The notes beneath the pieces were generated by a model. The model was not told the DNA's origin, made no database searches, and saw only the letters and a program-made list of their open reading frames with translations. DNA of 5,579 nucleotides, from the NCBI GenBank assembly GCA_013331125.1, contig DUGW01000202.1, forward strand, positions 1 to 5,579. Direction: 5' to 3'. The position numbers and the translations under genes were made by a program. The stretch is from Candidatus Woesearchaeota archaeon (GTDB lineage: Archaea; Nanoarchaeota; Nanoarchaeia; Woesearchaeales; UBA11576). Of this stretch, positions 1 to 5,579 are shown one piece after another (position 1 is the stretch's first letter; every line of letters starts with the position of its first letter).

Positions 1-1920
1 ATGTATCTTCTGCAGCTGTTCTCCTAGTTTTCCCAGGATTGATGTCACCATTGATGTTATACCTATGACTATGCCTGAGATCGCTGGCGTCAGGAATCCT
101 ACCTGTGATTTCATGGATGATATCGTGTCTGCCATGAGGTCTCTGCTCCTCTCGTCGACTGCTCGCATCTCTTTTATGTATCTTGACACGTTGATCAGTG
201 CCTGTGCAGCCACTAATGGTCCTTTCTTTGCGCTCTCTACAAGGACTTTCATGGATGTCTCTATCAGGTCTGTCGGGTATTGCACCAGTGCTCCTACATC
301 CGGGTCGAATATTGCCTGCTCGACGCTCATTCCCAGTCTCTGTATGTTTCCGCTGACGAGTCCGAAGAACTTCCCTGATACTGTGTCTGGTATGGTCTCT
401 GCTACCTTTGTGAATGCTATCTCTGCCGGGTATCCGTCTCCCAGCCTGTTTCCCAGCTGGAACAGTGCTGATGCGAACTCTGCCTCCAGTTTCTTTGTCT
501 CGTCCCTTATCTTCAGCACGTTCTTTGTCCTGGTCCTGTGGTAGAATCCGAAGCTCACTCCTGCTGCTAGAGGTAACCCTACGCTGAGTAGTGTCGCTCC
601 TAGTCCGAAAGGTCCGAGATATCCATTCTCAGGCTTGACGCTCATATGGTATCCTATGAAATAGAATTTGGCCTCATCATGTGTGTATTGTCCTGCCGGG
701 ACGATTATCACATCTCCGCTCTGCAGGTATGCTATGTCCCATCCTGGGTTGAGTATGTGCATTATCAGCGGCAGGAATGCCATTAACAGGAACAATGCTG
801 CGATTATGAAGCTTATGTATATGGGTTTTATCTGTATCTCCTGTCCTCCCATCTTTATGAGTACGTTCTGGAATTTCTTGAGTTCCGGGTTCTTGCTCAG
901 GTCGACGTTTCCGTATCCGCTCGGTCTCTTTGACAGTATCTGTTTTCCAAGGAAATACACTGATGCCGGTAGTATGATGTTATACAGCGTCGCCAGGTGG
1001 TACCATGCTACCCCCTCCATGAATGAGACCACCAGCGGCAATATGACCAAGCCTAAGATGGGGAGTATGACTCCTAACATGTTCAGCATCGTCAGGGGTG
1101 ATTTTAGGTTGTGCGCGTAATGCAGCATCTTTTCGTATGTCTCTTGCAGTATGACGTCCAGCGCCTTGTCCAGCATCGCCACCCTTGCGTTCTCGTCGCT
1201 TTCCAGCAATGATCCTTCTACCAGGTGCATCGACTCTATGAATTCCATGTTGTACTTGCGCCAGGTGTCCAGGTATGCGTCCAGGCTCTCTTTTATCGAC
1301 GGGTATTTCTCTGTCTCTAGGTTCCATATGACTCTCTTGAAGTCCAGTGACAGCGGCGGGCTTAGGTGTTCTGCCGCGAAATCTATCGCCAGCTCTAGGT
1401 TGGATGTGTGCCTCATGTATGTGACGACATAGAATATTGACAGCACCATCTGGTTGCTTGCCTTCATCCTCCAGTTCTCTGCCATGTATCTTGGCATGCT
1501 TCCTAGCGGTCTTATCAGGACTCCGCCTGCGAACAGGAAGAACATCGGGAAGAACATGCCGCCTGTTATCATCAATGATGCTGTGACTCCCAGGACTATG
1601 ATCATCAGGGGCAGGAGCAATGATAATGAGAACACTCCGCTTGGCGTGACATTGACATGGCACGTGTCTATGTCGTCCTGTATGTCTCTTGCCCTTTTAG
1701 GGTCTGGCTTGGCATGGAGTATCTTCTCTGCCTGGTTTGCCATCTTCTCGTACCAGCTCATATGTTTCGGCAGGTACTCCTTCTTGAACTGCTCATACGC
1801 CCGCGTCCTTATGACGCCTACCTGCTGCACCTCTTGGTCTTCGGGGTTTAGATCTACAGCTAGCTTGGTCTTGTACTTCGCGAGCAGTTTCTCGACTTCT
1901 TCTTTACTGATCTCTGGCAA
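1..1920 (-). CDS. Archaeal FlaJ/TadC-type pilus/secretion platform membrane protein (two T2SF domains), C-terminus cut off by window edge
   Basis: This is the inner-membrane platform protein of an archaeal type IV pilus-like or secretion machine, the part that couples a cytoplasmic ATPase to pilin assembly. The frame is open for 640 codons from a TTG start and runs off the left edge, so the C-terminus is missing. The start is fixed by GAGGTGA four bases upstream; there is no ATG or GTG start between it and the in-frame stop at 1957-1959. A charged soluble N-terminus (about 1-95) precedes hydrophobic segments near 96-119, 121-137, 277-300, 306-326, 366-390, 436-459 and 605-629. The two large loops at about 140-276 and 460-604 are cytoplasmic in the alternating topology and fit paired T2SF domains; the second begins with EFASALFQLGNRLGDGYP. 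Loop 391-435 would face outward. Two T2SF repeats in one chain are typical of archaeal FlaJ/TadC proteins. The partner ATPase and pilins are not in the window, so archaellum, adhesion pilus or another role cannot be separated. Confidence 0.87.
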   Translation of the reverse strand, partial: MPEISKEEVEKLLAKYKTKLAVDLNPEDQEVQQVGVIRTRAYEQFKKEYLPKHMSWYEKMANQAEKILHAKPDPKRARDIQDDIDTCHVNVTPSGVFSLSLLLPLMIIVLGVTASLMITGGMFFPMFFLFAGGVLIRPLGSMPRYMAENWRMKASNQMVLSIFYVVTYMRHTSNLELAIDFAAEHLSPPLSLDFKRVIWNLETEKYPSIKESLDAYLDTWRKYNMEFIESMHLVEGSLLESDENARVAMLDKALDVILQETYEKMLHYAHNLKSPLTMLNMLGVILPILGLVILPLVVSFMEGVAWYHLATLYNIILPASVYFLGKQILSKRPSGYGNVDLSKNPELKKFQNVLIKMGGQEIQIKPIYISFIIAALFLLMAFLPLIMHILNPGWDIAYLQSGDVIIVPAGQYTHDEAKFYFIGYHMSVKPENGYLGPFGLGATLLSVGLPLAAGVSFGFYHRTRTKNVLKIRDETKKLEAEFASALFQLGNRLGDGYPAEIAFTKVAETIPDTVSGKFFGLVSGNIQRLGMSVEQAIFDPDVGALVQYPTDLIETSMKVLVESAKKGPLVAAQALINVSRYIKEMRAVDERSRDLMADTISSMKSQVGFLTPAISGIVIGITSMVTSILGKLGEQLQKIH

Positions 1921-1924
1921 TGAT

Positions 1925-1931
1925 TCACCTC
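1925..1931 (-). promoter_or_regulatory. Ribosome binding site deciding the TTG start of the platform protein
   Basis: On the minus strand GAGGTGA lies four bases before TTG at 1920. It complements the conserved archaeal 16S rRNA 3' end (core CACCUCC). It is the only Shine-Dalgarno-like match near the start of this frame, and it is what makes the non-ATG start convincing. Confidence 0.75.
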
Positions 1932-1991
1932 TTTGAAACGATTTATTGATCTGAAATTATTTCCATCCACTATATCTGATCATGATTCTGC

Positions 1992-2492
1992 TTATGTCAG
2001 CAGGCTCCAGTATTTCTCTGCCCCGTGCACCACCACTGCATCTTTGTAATAATCTCTGTTTTTCCTCAATTGTTCTGCGTTTATCACGCTCCTGTTCCTG
2101 AATATTGTCATGTCCGGTCTTTCCCCCTCCGGCACTACGATTATCACGTTGTTGTTCTTCACAAGCACGCAGTGGACTTTCTCTTTGACCGCTTCCACCT
2201 TCTCGATCACCTTTGCGCCCTGCGGGTTCTTCTTTTTCCACTCTGCTGTCTTCTTGTATTCTATCATGCTGAGATGGGCCAGTGTCATCTGTTCCTTGAG
2301 ATTGAGCCTGCATACGCTTACATTGCCTACCTTCTCGATTGTGATTATGCCTTGCTCTGCTAGCTCCTGTATGAATTTGTGTGCGTGAGAATATGCGACC
2401 CCCAGTCTCTTCGCGACGTCTGATATTGAATAGAATTTGCTCAGGTCTGTCGCGAGTAGTCCGATTATCCTGCTCCTTAGTGTTTCTGTCAC
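1992..2492 (-). CDS. Winged-helix protein with a degenerate nucleotidyltransferase-like C-terminal half
   Basis: A 166-residue protein with a GTG start and TAA stop, probably a DNA-binding regulator. Residues 1-62 form a winged helix-turn-helix: helix 1 (MTETLRSRIIGLL), the HTH pair at about 22-48 (SISDVAKRLGVAYSHAHKFI, then QELAEQG), and a wing at 49-62 (IITIEKVGNVSVCRL). A charged helix at 65-104 is followed by a small alpha/beta segment (106-166) ending in VVVHGAEKYWSLLT. That layout, especially the closing 'hydrophobic-hGaEkyW' stretch, recalls archaeal HTH proteins fused to MNT-type nucleotidyltransferases. However, the GSxxxG...DxD catalytic motif is absent, so it should not transfer nucleotides. 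No Shine-Dalgarno sequence precedes GTG, and no alternative ATG/GTG/TTG exists in frame before the stop at 2562-2564. It lies 71 nt upstream of the platform gene on the same strand and is probably co-transcribed with it. The regulatory role is inferred from the fold; the nucleotidyltransferase link rests on recalled patterns. Confidence 0.8.
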   Translation of the reverse strand: MTETLRSRIIGLLATDLSKFYSISDVAKRLGVAYSHAHKFIQELAEQGIITIEKVGNVSVCRLNLKEQMTLAHLSMIEYKKTAEWKKKNPQGAKVIEKVEAVKEKVHCVLVKNNNVIIVVPEGERPDMTIFRNRSVINAEQLRKNRDYYKDAVVVHGAEKYWSLLT

Positions 2493-2522
2493 TTCAATCA
2501 GTGTAGTAGATGGATGGGGGTG

Positions 2523-2542
2523 GACACCCCTTTCGGGGTGTC
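2523..2542 (-). promoter_or_regulatory. Perfect hairpin with GAAA tetraloop in the predicted 5' leader
   Basis: Read on the minus strand, eight bases GACACCCC pair perfectly with GGGGTGTC around a GAAA loop. C(GAAA)G is a classic stable GNRA tetraloop, a loop that often makes tertiary or protein contacts. It sits 30 bases upstream of the GTG start of the winged-helix gene and about 70 bases from the TATA box at 2611-2620, so it should lie in the untranslated leader. No T-run follows it on the minus strand, so it is unlikely to be a simple terminator. Function is unknown; a cis-regulatory RNA element or protein-binding hairpin is the most natural reading. Confidence 0.5.
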
Positions 2543-2581
2543 GTGTGTGGTATGTAGGGGGTTAGGGAGGTTAGACCTACC

Positions 2582-2662
2582 TATCTACAATTTAGATGAA
2601 TATATCTACTTATATTTAAACTTTATCTTTTCATAAGAATTAATCTATCTATTTTATAGATA
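2582..2662. repeat. TATCTAC/T element cluster with a 7 bp inverted repeat: candidate operators
   Basis: On the plus strand TATCTAC occurs at 2582-2588 and 2603-2609, exactly 21 bp apart. TATCTAT follows at 2646-2652, 43 bp further on, paired with its inverted copy ATAGATA at 2656-2662 across TTT. Spacings of 21 and 43 bp are near two and four turns of the helix, so the sites would lie on about the same face. They surround the TATA box at 2611-2620 and the predicted start of transcription. This is the arrangement expected of operators for a winged-helix regulator, plausibly one of the two encoded alongside. The region is AT-rich, so some of the recurrence may be chance. Confidence 0.35.
2611..2620 (-). 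promoter_or_regulatory. TATA box for the winged-helix/platform transcript
   Basis: The minus strand reads TTTAAATATA, close to the archaeal TATA-box consensus, preceded by a purine-rich stretch (GAAAAGATAAAG) that fits a BRE for TFB. Transcription would start about 25 bases downstream, near 2585-2592, giving a leader of roughly 95 bases before GTG at 2492. The sequence is nearly palindromic, so it could also fire on the plus strand, where no substantial gene follows. Confidence 0.5.
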
Positions 2663-2674
2663 ATGAACGAGATG

Positions 2675-2711
2675 AAAAAATCACTCCTCACAGCCTTAAA
2701 GCCTAGAAAAA
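2675..2711 (-). terminator. Oligo-T termination candidates after the PadR-like gene
   Basis: On the minus strand T5 (2711-2707) and T6 (2680-2675) lie 17 and 48 bases beyond the TGA stop of the PadR-like gene. Archaeal RNA polymerase typically terminates at such U-runs without needing a hairpin. The next TATA box lies further downstream, consistent with a transcript ending here. Confidence 0.35.
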
Positions 2712-2728
2712 CCAAGAATTAAGTCGAA

Positions 2729-3061
2729 TCAGCGCTTTTCGCTCTTCTTGTCAAAGAATTCCTTCACTCTTGGGTCGATCACAGGCCCTGCCAACGGCCC
2801 CAACGCATACACCACCCTTTCAGCCCTGTCTCCCCATGAATACTCCCCCATCTCCTGCTTGACATCCTTGACCACGAATTCCTGCGTGAATATGCCCTTC
2901 TTGAGGTGGTAATACACCGAACGCATCGACACCTTCGGGAATACCTCCACATAATGCTTGTACACATCATATGCATACCCTTCCCCCAGGAAATACAATA
3001 GCTCCACTATGTTCTGGCGTATCTGCGAGCCGAGTGGTCTGCCTGGTCTGGATTGTTTCAT
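2729..3061 (-). CDS. PadR-like winged-helix transcriptional regulator
   Basis: A 110-residue protein with an ATG start and TGA stop, about the length of minimal PadR proteins. The basic N-terminus SRPGRPLGS (4-12) resembles an AT-hook core. It is followed by helix QIRQNIVELLYFLGEGYAYD (13-32), which carries the 'GYaYdvYk' stretch typical of PadR helix 2, then the recognition helix region SMRSVYYHLKKG (45-56) and a wing-like segment EFVVKDVKQEMGEYSWGDRA (61-80). No ligand-binding domain is present. The family normally acts as dimeric repressors or local regulators. It has its own TATA-like box and stands between an envelope chaperone operon and the second regulator/platform pair, so either could be its target. 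Its codons differ from the neighbours: 5 of 9 glycines are GGG, where the platform gene mostly uses GGA. I recall near-identical proteins in DPANN archaeal genomes, but that is memory, not a search. Confidence 0.83.
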   Translation of the reverse strand: MKQSRPGRPLGSQIRQNIVELLYFLGEGYAYDVYKHYVEVFPKVSMRSVYYHLKKGIFTQEFVVKDVKQEMGEYSWGDRAERVVYALGPLAGPVIDPRVKEFFDKKSEKR

Positions 3062-3083
3062 GACACTGAAGAATGTGGTTCGC

Positions 3084-3096
3084 TATAAAAATATAT
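3084..3096 (-). promoter_or_regulatory. TATA-like box for a near-leaderless PadR-like transcript
   Basis: The minus strand reads ATATATTTTTATA inside the 56 bp gap between the VWA gene and the PadR-like gene. Its centre is about 29 bp before ATG at 3061, so transcription would start within a few bases of the start codon. No Shine-Dalgarno sequence precedes that ATG, which fits a leaderless mRNA. The internal T5 (3091-3087) could also help end the upstream operon's transcript. Confidence 0.45.
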
Positions 3097-3117
3097 TGGT
3101 GGAGTCCGCTTGTGTGC

Positions 3118-4056
3118 TTAAGGCAGCATCCTGAACCTTGTGTTTATCAGTCCCCATTCGATGAACAGGAACAGCATTCCTATGCCCAGCAGCCATACCC
3201 TCATCGGATGCGGCAGGTTCTGTTCGTTCTGCTCTATTATTGTCGAGAATGCTCCTTTCATCTCTTCTACGTTTGTCGCTTTCATGAACTTGCCTCCTGT
3301 GCTGGTCGCTATCGACTGCAGCGCCTCTTCGTCGAGTGTGCTCAGCAGCTCTGTCGCCTCGAAGCTCCCTCCTTCTGCTGTCGCTATTCCTATCGTCATG
3401 ACTGCGACTTCCTTCTCCCTGGCATATTTCATGGCCTCTGATAATGGCCCTCCTGTCGTGTGCCTTCCGTCAGTCAGTATTATCACCGATCTTGCCCTGT
3501 CCTGTTTTGCTGCGAGTAGGTTCACGCTTGATATGATCGCGCTTGCTATGTCTGTGCCTCCTGTCGCCCTCACTTCTATGCTTTCGATCGCCTCTTTTAT
3601 CTGTTCCTTGTTGCTTGTCATCTCACTCTCTACTCTTGGTACTCCGGAGAAACTGACCACCCCTACCTCGACGTCTGCCACCACTGTGTCGACGAACCCT
3701 TGTGCTGTCAGCTTTGCGATCGTTATCCTGTCCGGGTCGTAGTCTTTTGCCAGCATTGATGCTGAGCTGTCCACTGCGATGACATAGTTGAATGTAGATG
3801 ATGGGGCTTTGATCCATATCGTCAGTCCGGCCGCTGCTAGCGTGAACAGTATTACTATTATCACTCTCGTCACAAGCAGGCTTATGTTCTTTGACAGTAC
3901 CATCCCCCCTGTGACCCTTCGCAGGGCCTCGAAATTGGCGAATATCAGTGCCCTGTGCCTGGTGTATTTCATGAGGAAGAAGTGCAGGGCTATCATTAGA
4001 GGTATCGTGAACAGGACCCACAGGAAGTGTATCTTTTCGAACGTCACGTCTACCAT
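3118..4056 (-). CDS. BatA-type membrane-anchored VWA-domain protein
   Basis: A 312-residue protein with three predicted membrane helices (about 10-28, 59-81 and 286-304) around a von Willebrand A domain (about 90-275). The first two helices with the short linker match the N-terminal region found in BatA/aerotolerance-type proteins. The metal-ion-dependent adhesion site is complete: D96-S-S98-A-S100, T168 in ATGGTD and D196 in IILTDG. It should therefore bind a divalent metal and a partner protein. Its ATG follows the DUF58 stop by two bases, with GGAGG in the end of that gene as ribosome site, so the two are translationally linked. It is the last gene of the MoxR-DUF58-VWA operon. In such operons the VWA proteins work with the MoxR ATPase on envelope or redox client complexes; the client here is unknown. 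Topology places the VWA domain outside the cytoplasmic membrane if the N-terminus is outside, or inside if reversed; I cannot decide from sequence. Confidence 0.9.
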   Translation of the reverse strand: MVDVTFEKIHFLWVLFTIPLMIALHFFLMKYTRHRALIFANFEALRRVTGGMVLSKNISLLVTRVIIVILFTLAAAGLTIWIKAPSSTFNYVIAVDSSASMLAKDYDPDRITIAKLTAQGFVDTVVADVEVGVVSFSGVPRVESEMTSNKEQIKEAIESIEVRATGGTDIASAIISSVNLLAAKQDRARSVIILTDGRHTTGGPLSEAMKYAREKEVAVMTIGIATAEGGSFEATELLSTLDEEALQSIATSTGGKFMKATNVEEMKGAFSTIIEQNEQNLPHPMRVWLLGIGMLFLFIEWGLINTRFRMLP

Positions 4057-4058
4057 GT

Positions 4059-4955
4059 TCAGCCTCCTATTGCCTGCATCGCCCGCCGTTTGAAGAACAT
4101 GTACAGCACCTTGCTGAACGGCTGGTCTGTGGTTATGAAAAGGTAATCCACAAAATGGTCCTTGAATGTCTTTATCAATGCGTTCTTGTTCTCCAGTGCT
4201 GCCCTTTCATAGTCTTCTTTGATTGCTTTTGTGTTCACGAGCAGTGTCTCGCCTGTGGAAGGGTCCTGCAGCATTATGTCTCCTGTCTCTGCAGGCATAG
4301 ATATGTCTCTCGGGTCATTCACCACGATGCAGATCACTTCGTGTTTCGCATTGAGTAGTTTCATGTAGTCTATCCAGTTGTCCTGTATCTGAAGGAAGTC
4401 TGATATTATGATCACTATGGCAGGTCTTGTGAGCAGGGCGTTGAACTCCCTGAGGCTCTCTCCCAGTCTCAGCTGTCCCTCGTAGTTCCTTGGTTCTGTC
4501 AGCTCGTGGAGCATTATGTATAGCTGTTTCGATCCTATGTTTGATCTTACGAACCTTCTTATCTTCTCGGAGAAAATTGCCACGCCTACCGAGTCTCCCT
4601 CTGCCAGCAGCGCATGTGACAGTGACGCGAAGAGCTCGATCACATACTCGTTCTTGAGCTGCGGTCCTGACGCGAAACTCATCGAGCTGCTCACGTCTAT
4701 CAGGAACATCACGTTGTTGTTCCTCTCTTCTACCAGCTCTTTGACCACAAGATACCTTGACCTGAGCGAGGCTTTCCAGTCTATCTGTTTTGCGTCGTCC
4801 TCTGCCGGATTGTATTTCCTGTAGCCGTGGAACTCAAGTCCTCGTCCCCTGAACACTGACTTGAACTCTCCTGTCAGGAAGCCTGCGAGCCTTTTCTTTG
4901 AGATGAGCTCTAGCCTCTTTATCATCGGGGCTACGTTTACCTTGAACTCCTTCAT
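4059..4955 (-). CDS. DUF58 protein (soluble, VWA-like), MoxR partner
   Basis: A 298-residue protein without membrane segments. The DUF58 signature spans about 37-75: GRGLEFHGYRKYNPAEDDAK followed by QIDWKASLRSRYLVVKELVEE. It leads directly into a VWA-like fold with strand VMFLIDVSSSMSF, where D87-x-S89-x-S91 forms the first metal-site motif; D186 in IIISDF supplies the later aspartate. The threonine expected between them is not evident: the matching stretch is YEGQLRLGESL (158-168). The ATG at 4955 lies 12 bases after the MoxR stop, with AGAGG seven bases upstream as ribosome site. DUF58 proteins nearly always travel with MoxR ATPases and are thought to be adaptors between the ATPase and VWA proteins or clients; the biochemical role is not settled. 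The short, membrane-free form is common for the family. Confidence 0.92.
   Translation of the reverse strand: MKEFKVNVAPMIKRLELISKKRLAGFLTGEFKSVFRGRGLEFHGYRKYNPAEDDAKQIDWKASLRSRYLVVKELVEERNNNVMFLIDVSSSMSFASGPQLKNEYVIELFASLSHALLAEGDSVGVAIFSEKIRRFVRSNIGSKQLYIMLHELTEPRNYEGQLRLGESLREFNALLTRPAIVIIISDFLQIQDNWIDYMKLLNAKHEVICIVVNDPRDISMPAETGDIMLQDPSTGETLLVNTKAIKEDYERAALENKNALIKTFKDHFVDYLFITTDQPFSKVLYMFFKRRAMQAIGG
4063..4067 (-). promoter_or_regulatory. GGAGG ribosome site for the VWA gene inside the DUF58 3' end
   Basis: GGAGG on the minus strand ends six bases before ATG at 4056 and spans the last two glycine codons of the DUF58 gene. Because the genes are two bases apart, a ribosome ending DUF58 can readily restart on the VWA gene, which implies coupled expression. 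Confidence 0.7.
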
Positions 4956-4967
4956 TTATCTGCCTCT

Positions 4968-5579
4968 TTAAGGCACAGGCACTCTTTTCAGAATTTCCTC
5001 GATTACCTGTTCTGTCTTTACGTTCTCTGCCTGCGCTTCGTATGTCAGCAGGAGCCTGTGCCTGAGCACGTCGTATGCCACTGATCTCACGTCGTCAGGT
5101 ATTACGTATGTCCTGCCTCTCAGCAGCGCTGCTGATTTTGAGCTTATGAAGAGCGCAATGGATCCTCTTGGTGATGCTCCGAACTCTATGTATTTTCCCA
5201 TCTTGAGCTTGTATTTCTCCGGGTTCCTTGTGCTGTCTATTATCGATACTATGTATCTCTCTATCTTTGGTGATAGGTATACCTTTTTCGCAGCATCCTG
5301 CATCTCTGTGATGAGTTCTGGTGAGAATACTGGCTGCACGTCGAATTTCTCGAACTTGTGGATTGTCATGTTCCTGTCGAGGATTGTCAGTTCATCCTCG
5401 AATTTTGGGTATACGACATTGATCTTGTACAGGAACCTGTCCACCTGCGCCTCTGGTAGCGGGTATGTTCCTACCTGTTCCAGGGGGTTCTGTGTCGCGA
5501 GTACGAAGAATGGTATAGGGAGTTTCAGTGTCTCGTGTCCTATTGTGACCTGTTTCTCCTGCATCGCCTCCAGCAGTGC
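4968..5579 (-). CDS. moxR: MoxR-family AAA+ ATPase, N-terminus outside the window
   Basis: The last 203 residues of a MoxR AAA+ ATPase; full members are about 310-330 residues. The frame is open to the right edge, beginning ALLEAMQEKQVTIG, which in MoxR proteins directly follows the Walker B motif. Walker A and B therefore lie beyond 5579. The methionine at 5564 is internal, not the start. Visible landmarks (fragment numbering) are sensor 1 in FFVLATQNPLEQ (N31), the arginine-finger segment YPLPEAQVDRFLYKI (R48), and sensor 2 in GASPRGSIALF (R138) within the alpha-helical lid. All key residues in view are intact, so the enzyme should be active. MoxR ATPases form hexameric rings and remodel or load metal into client complexes together with VWA proteins, matching the two genes downstream. 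The stop TAA is 12 bases before the DUF58 ATG. Confidence 0.95.
   Translation of the reverse strand, partial: ALLEAMQEKQVTIGHETLKLPIPFFVLATQNPLEQVGTYPLPEAQVDRFLYKINVVYPKFEDELTILDRNMTIHKFEKFDVQPVFSPELITEMQDAAKKVYLSPKIERYIVSIIDSTRNPEKYKLKMGKYIEFGASPRGSIALFISSKSAALLRGRTYVIPDDVRSVAYDVLRHRLLLTYEAQAENVKTEQVIEEILKRVPVP

Noticed and set aside
980..1663. A 227-codon minus-strand open frame rich in R, H, P and G
   Set aside because: It lies entirely inside the platform-protein gene in another frame, has shadow-like composition, no domain and no ribosome site.
65..1936. Several plus-strand open frames of 90-160 codons
   Set aside because: They are antisense shadows of the platform gene; their serine/cysteine-rich proteins have no recognisable domain, and the minus-strand frame is continuous with clear membrane and T2SF features.
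2523..2542. The hairpin as an intrinsic terminator
   Set aside because: No T-run follows the stem on either strand, and it lies between a promoter and the gene that promoter should serve.
2516..2570. G-rich plus-strand stretch as a possible G-quadruplex
   Set aside because: The G-runs are separated by loops that are too long (up to 18 bases) and part of the sequence pairs in the 8 bp hairpin; not a canonical quadruplex.
2493..2728. tRNA, CRISPR repeat or insertion-sequence end in the AT-rich spacer
   Set aside because: No cloverleaf arms, no regularly spaced 25-40 bp repeats, and no paired terminal inverted repeats with a transposase were found.
3140..3742. A 200-codon plus-strand open frame opposite the VWA gene
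   Set aside because: Serine-rich antisense shadow; the minus strand encodes a complete VWA metal site in the same place.

Overview
The window holds six genes, all on the minus strand, so transcription runs from position 5579 toward 1. It looks archaeal and most likely comes from a DPANN-type lineage (Pacearchaeota/Woesearchaeota-like). The clues are a two-domain FlaJ/TadC-type pilus membrane protein, AT-rich TATA-like boxes about 27 bp ahead of plausible start sites, GGTGA/GGAGG ribosome sites, heavy use of ATA and AGA/AGG codons, and a small winged-helix protein (SRPGRP...YYHLKKG) of a type I associate from memory with those lineages. The phylum is an inference; the archaeal assignment is firmer.

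Right part (5579-3118): a tight three-gene operon of a MoxR AAA+ ATPase (N-terminus cut off by the window), a soluble DUF58 protein, and a membrane-anchored von Willebrand A (VWA) protein of the BatA type. Gaps are 12 and 2 nt. MoxR ATPases with VWA partners act as chaperone-like or metal-insertion machines on client proteins, often at the envelope. The client here is unknown.

Middle (3117-2493): a short gap carries a TATA-like box placed for a nearly leaderless transcript of a 110-residue PadR-like winged-helix regulator. After it comes a 236 bp AT-rich spacer with oligo-T termination candidates, repeated TATCTAC/T elements, a strong TATA box, and a C-rich leader containing a perfect 8 bp hairpin closed by a GAAA tetraloop.

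Left part (2492-1): a 166-residue winged-helix protein, starting at GTG, whose C-terminal half resembles the tail of archaeal HTH-nucleotidyltransferase proteins but lacks the catalytic motif. Then, 71 nt downstream, comes a large pilus or secretion platform protein starting at TTG, with at least 640 residues, open at the left edge. The second regulator and the platform gene are probably co-transcribed from the TATA box at 2611-2620. This suggests, without proving, that surface appendage expression is controlled by one or both regulators.

No tRNA, rRNA, CRISPR array or mobile element was seen, and no gene-free stretch exceeds 300 bases. Nothing here is clearly a new system. The best leads are the structured leader and repeat cluster ahead of the regulator-platform pair, and the degenerate nucleotidyltransferase-like regulator.
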